A stretch of DNA of 6,043 nt from Chloroflexota bacterium. Its GTDB lineage: Bacteria; Chloroflexota; Anaerolineae; Caldilineales; Caldilineaceae. The notes beneath the pieces are model-generated. The model saw nothing but the letters and a program-made list of their open reading frames with translations. It did not search any database and had not been told where the DNA came from. The first letter of the stretch is position 1. Each line of letters begins with the position of its first letter. Below are positions 5,171 through 6,043 of this stretch, one piece after another. The position numbers and the translations under genes are program-made. Where the stretch lies: assembly GCA_018969295.1 (NCBI GenBank), contig JAGWYN010000100.1:1-6043 (forward strand), read 5' to 3'.

Positions 5171-5190
5171 GCCAGCGCCGGTGCGTTGGC
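5171..5190. repeat. Short hairpin, 8-bp stem with 4-base loop
   Basis: GCCAGCGC (5171-5178) can pair with GCGTTGGC (5183-5190) around the loop CGGT. In RNA the single mismatch becomes a G-U pair, so the stem is complete. There is no T-run after it on either side, so it is not a classical terminator. It stands about 90 bases before the AbiE module. Confidence 0.35.
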
Positions 5191-5266
5191 GTGACCTCAC
5201 CGCTGAAAGGGTGACGCTGCCCTGAGCCGCGCCAGGTAGTTGCGTTCGCCGCACCGGCGTGTGATC

Positions 5267-5275
5267 TGGTAGAAT
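5267..5275 (+). promoter_or_regulatory. Extended -10-like box just upstream of the AbiE module
   Basis: TGGTAGAAT matches the extended -10 pattern TGnTATAAT with one change in the hexamer (TAGAAT, 5270-5275). It is six bases from the ATG at 5282, so transcription would start at or next to the start codon and give a leaderless message. No Shine-Dalgarno sequence stands before this ATG, which agrees with that reading. A well-spaced -35 box is not visible: TTGCGT at 5240-5245 is 24 bases away. Confidence 0.4.
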
Positions 5276-5281
5276 ATCGTC

Positions 5282-5545
5282 ATGGTAACCCGCCCGTACT
5301 TTCTGTGGGACTACGACCTCACTGAGGAGGATGTACAGTCGCTACTGCGCACCGGCGATGAGGAGACGCGCATCTGGCTGGCGTCGCGTATCTTGGAGAG
5401 CGCCCGCTATGCTGATGTCTGGCGTTACCTGAGCCTGGCGGAACTGCGGGCGCTTTTTCCACACCTGAAACTGAAGCCGCCGGTGCGGGAAGCATGGGCA
5501 TACGCCCTGCAGGTTTGGGAAACGGCAGCCAGCAATGGACGTTAA
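5282..5545 (+). CDS. Small partner (probable antitoxin) of the AbiEii toxin
   Basis: The 87-residue protein starts MVTRPYFLWDYDLTEEDVQ, then LLRTGDEETRIWLASRILES, ARYADVWRYLSLAEL and a C-terminal helix with LKLKPPVREAWAYAL. I recall this 'FLWDYDLTEEDV...RILExAxxxDVWxYLxxxEL' family as the small gene directly ahead of AbiEii-like nucleotidyltransferases, where it takes the place of the larger AbiEi antitoxin-repressor; it seems to lack the usual AbiEi winged-helix plus C-terminal domain. Its stop overlaps the start of the toxin by 11 bases, so the two are co-translated. There is no ribosome-binding site but a -10-like box six bases upstream. A role as antitoxin or adaptor of the toxin is inferred from context. 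Confidence 0.75.
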   Translation: MVTRPYFLWDYDLTEEDVQSLLRTGDEETRIWLASRILESARYADVWRYLSLAELRALFPHLKLKPPVREAWAYALQVWETAASNGR

Positions 5546-6043
5546 CACCGCTCTGCAAGATCGATTCCTGGCGCTTTTTTTCACCAACGCTGTAGCCGAC
5601 AGCTTCTATTTGACAGGCGGCACGGCGTTGGCGCGCTTCTATTTTCACCACCGCGAAAGCATCGATCTCGACCTATTCACCAATCAGCGCGACGCCGATT
5701 TCGACGCAGTCAACCGTGCCGTCCTTGGCATCTTGCAGACGCTTGCTCTGCGCATCCAGAGCCAAGTGACGACACCCACCTTTTTGCAATACATTGTCGT
5801 CAATGATAGCGACGTTACACTGAAGGTGGATTTCGTCAAGGATGTGCCTGTTCACTTTGGCGCCACGCGCGAGATCGACGGCCTCCGACTGGACAGTCTA
5901 GAGAACATTGGCGCCAACAAAGTGCTGGCGGTCTTTGGGCGCACAGATGCGAAAGACTTCATCGACCTGTATTGGATTCTTCAGCGCACCAACCTGATGT
6001 TCGATGATCTATATGCTCTGGCAAAAGAAAAGGACCTAGGGCC
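5535..6043 (+). CDS. AbiEii-type nucleotidyltransferase toxin (partial, runs off the right edge)
   Basis: From the ATG at 5535 the frame stays open for 169 codons to the window end. The motifs of the AbiEii/DUF1814 family are present in order: FYLTGGTALARFYF (residues 24-37, with the GGT motif), RESIDLDLFT (D44 and D46, metal binding), LKVDFVKD (K97 and D99) and NKVLAVFGRTDAKDFIDLYWIL (K129, R136, D141). AbiE toxins modify cellular RNA, with some homologues adding nucleotides to tRNA, and act in phage abortive infection as type IV-like toxin-antitoxin modules. The family is usually 220-300 residues, so up to about 130 residues lie beyond the edge. All visible catalytic positions are intact, so this is probably the one functional toxin in the window. 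The start overlaps its partner's stop (frame offset), giving coupled translation. Confidence 0.88.
   Translation, partial: MDVNTALQDRFLALFFTNAVADSFYLTGGTALARFYFHHRESIDLDLFTNQRDADFDAVNRAVLGILQTLALRIQSQVTTPTFLQYIVVNDSDVTLKVDFVKDVPVHFGATREIDGLRLDSLENIGANKVLAVFGRTDAKDFIDLYWILQRTNLMFDDLYALAKEKDLG

Larger units (their letters stand above)
4949..5281. other. Gene-poor stretch between the two plus-strand modules
   Basis: No complete gene is visible in these 333 bases. On the minus strand an open stretch from 5109 to a stop at 4954-4956 reads protein-like sequence ending VNASLTLPFEGIAAQYKF, which could be the C-terminal end of a lost gene (a terminal Phe after alternating residues recalls beta-barrel proteins), but there is no further support. 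A hairpin lies at 5171-5190 and a promoter-like box at 5267-5275. No tRNA or other RNA gene was recognised. Confidence 0.4.

Noticed and set aside
5171..5190. Transcription terminator
   Set aside because: The hairpin is good but has no T-run on either strand.

Overview
The window looks like a bacterial accessory island packed with toxin-antitoxin, defence and mobile-element genes, many of them broken. The recognisable families (AbiEii with its small partner, PIN toxins with short antitoxins, MNT nucleotidyltransferase, a C39-like peptidase set, a BsuBI/PstI restriction-modification system) are, from memory, frequent in Chloroflexota and Cyanobacteria and partly in Proteobacteria. A filamentous or mat/sludge environmental bacterium, perhaps Chloroflexota, is a weak inference. 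No rRNA, tRNA or CRISPR array was seen.

Layout. Positions 1-4720 are almost entirely minus-strand. Reading leftward from 4720 there are: a PIN toxin frame with no start codon (4226-4720); an unidentified fragment (3989-4201); the C-terminal part of a second PIN toxin (about 3781-3930); a short antitoxin-like ORF (3624-3785); the C-terminal part of an adenine methyltransferase (2560-3546); and the N-terminal part of its BsuBI/PstI-type restriction enzyme (2021-2563). The restriction enzyme runs directly into the C-terminal part of a tyrosine recombinase (1764-2036). Next come three tightly packed genes: a conserved small protein of unknown function (1253-1606), a C39-like cysteine peptidase (826-1284) and a small helical protein (606-809). 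The last is cut off and fused in frame to a transposase C-terminus (435-605). An MNT nucleotidyltransferase (373 downward) follows, interrupted near 170 by the end of an apparent IS630-like element whose transposase starts at position 51 and leaves the window.

From 4739 rightward the genes are plus-strand: an intact short antitoxin (4739-4948), the first few codons of its lost toxin (from 4938), a gene-poor stretch of about 330 bases, and an intact AbiE-type module. That module consists of a small partner at 5282-5545 and the AbiEii nucleotidyltransferase toxin from 5535, which continues past the right edge.

Interpretation. Only four complete genes look intact by sequence (1253-1606, 826-1284, 4739-4948, 5282-5545), plus the AbiEii gene as far as visible. 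The rest are pieces of selfish or defence modules joined at deletion, insertion or inversion breakpoints. The restriction-modification system has lost the catalytic half of both enzymes, one PIN toxin has lost its start codon, and one antitoxin has lost its toxin. The least understood intact unit is the peptidase gene set at 606-1606.
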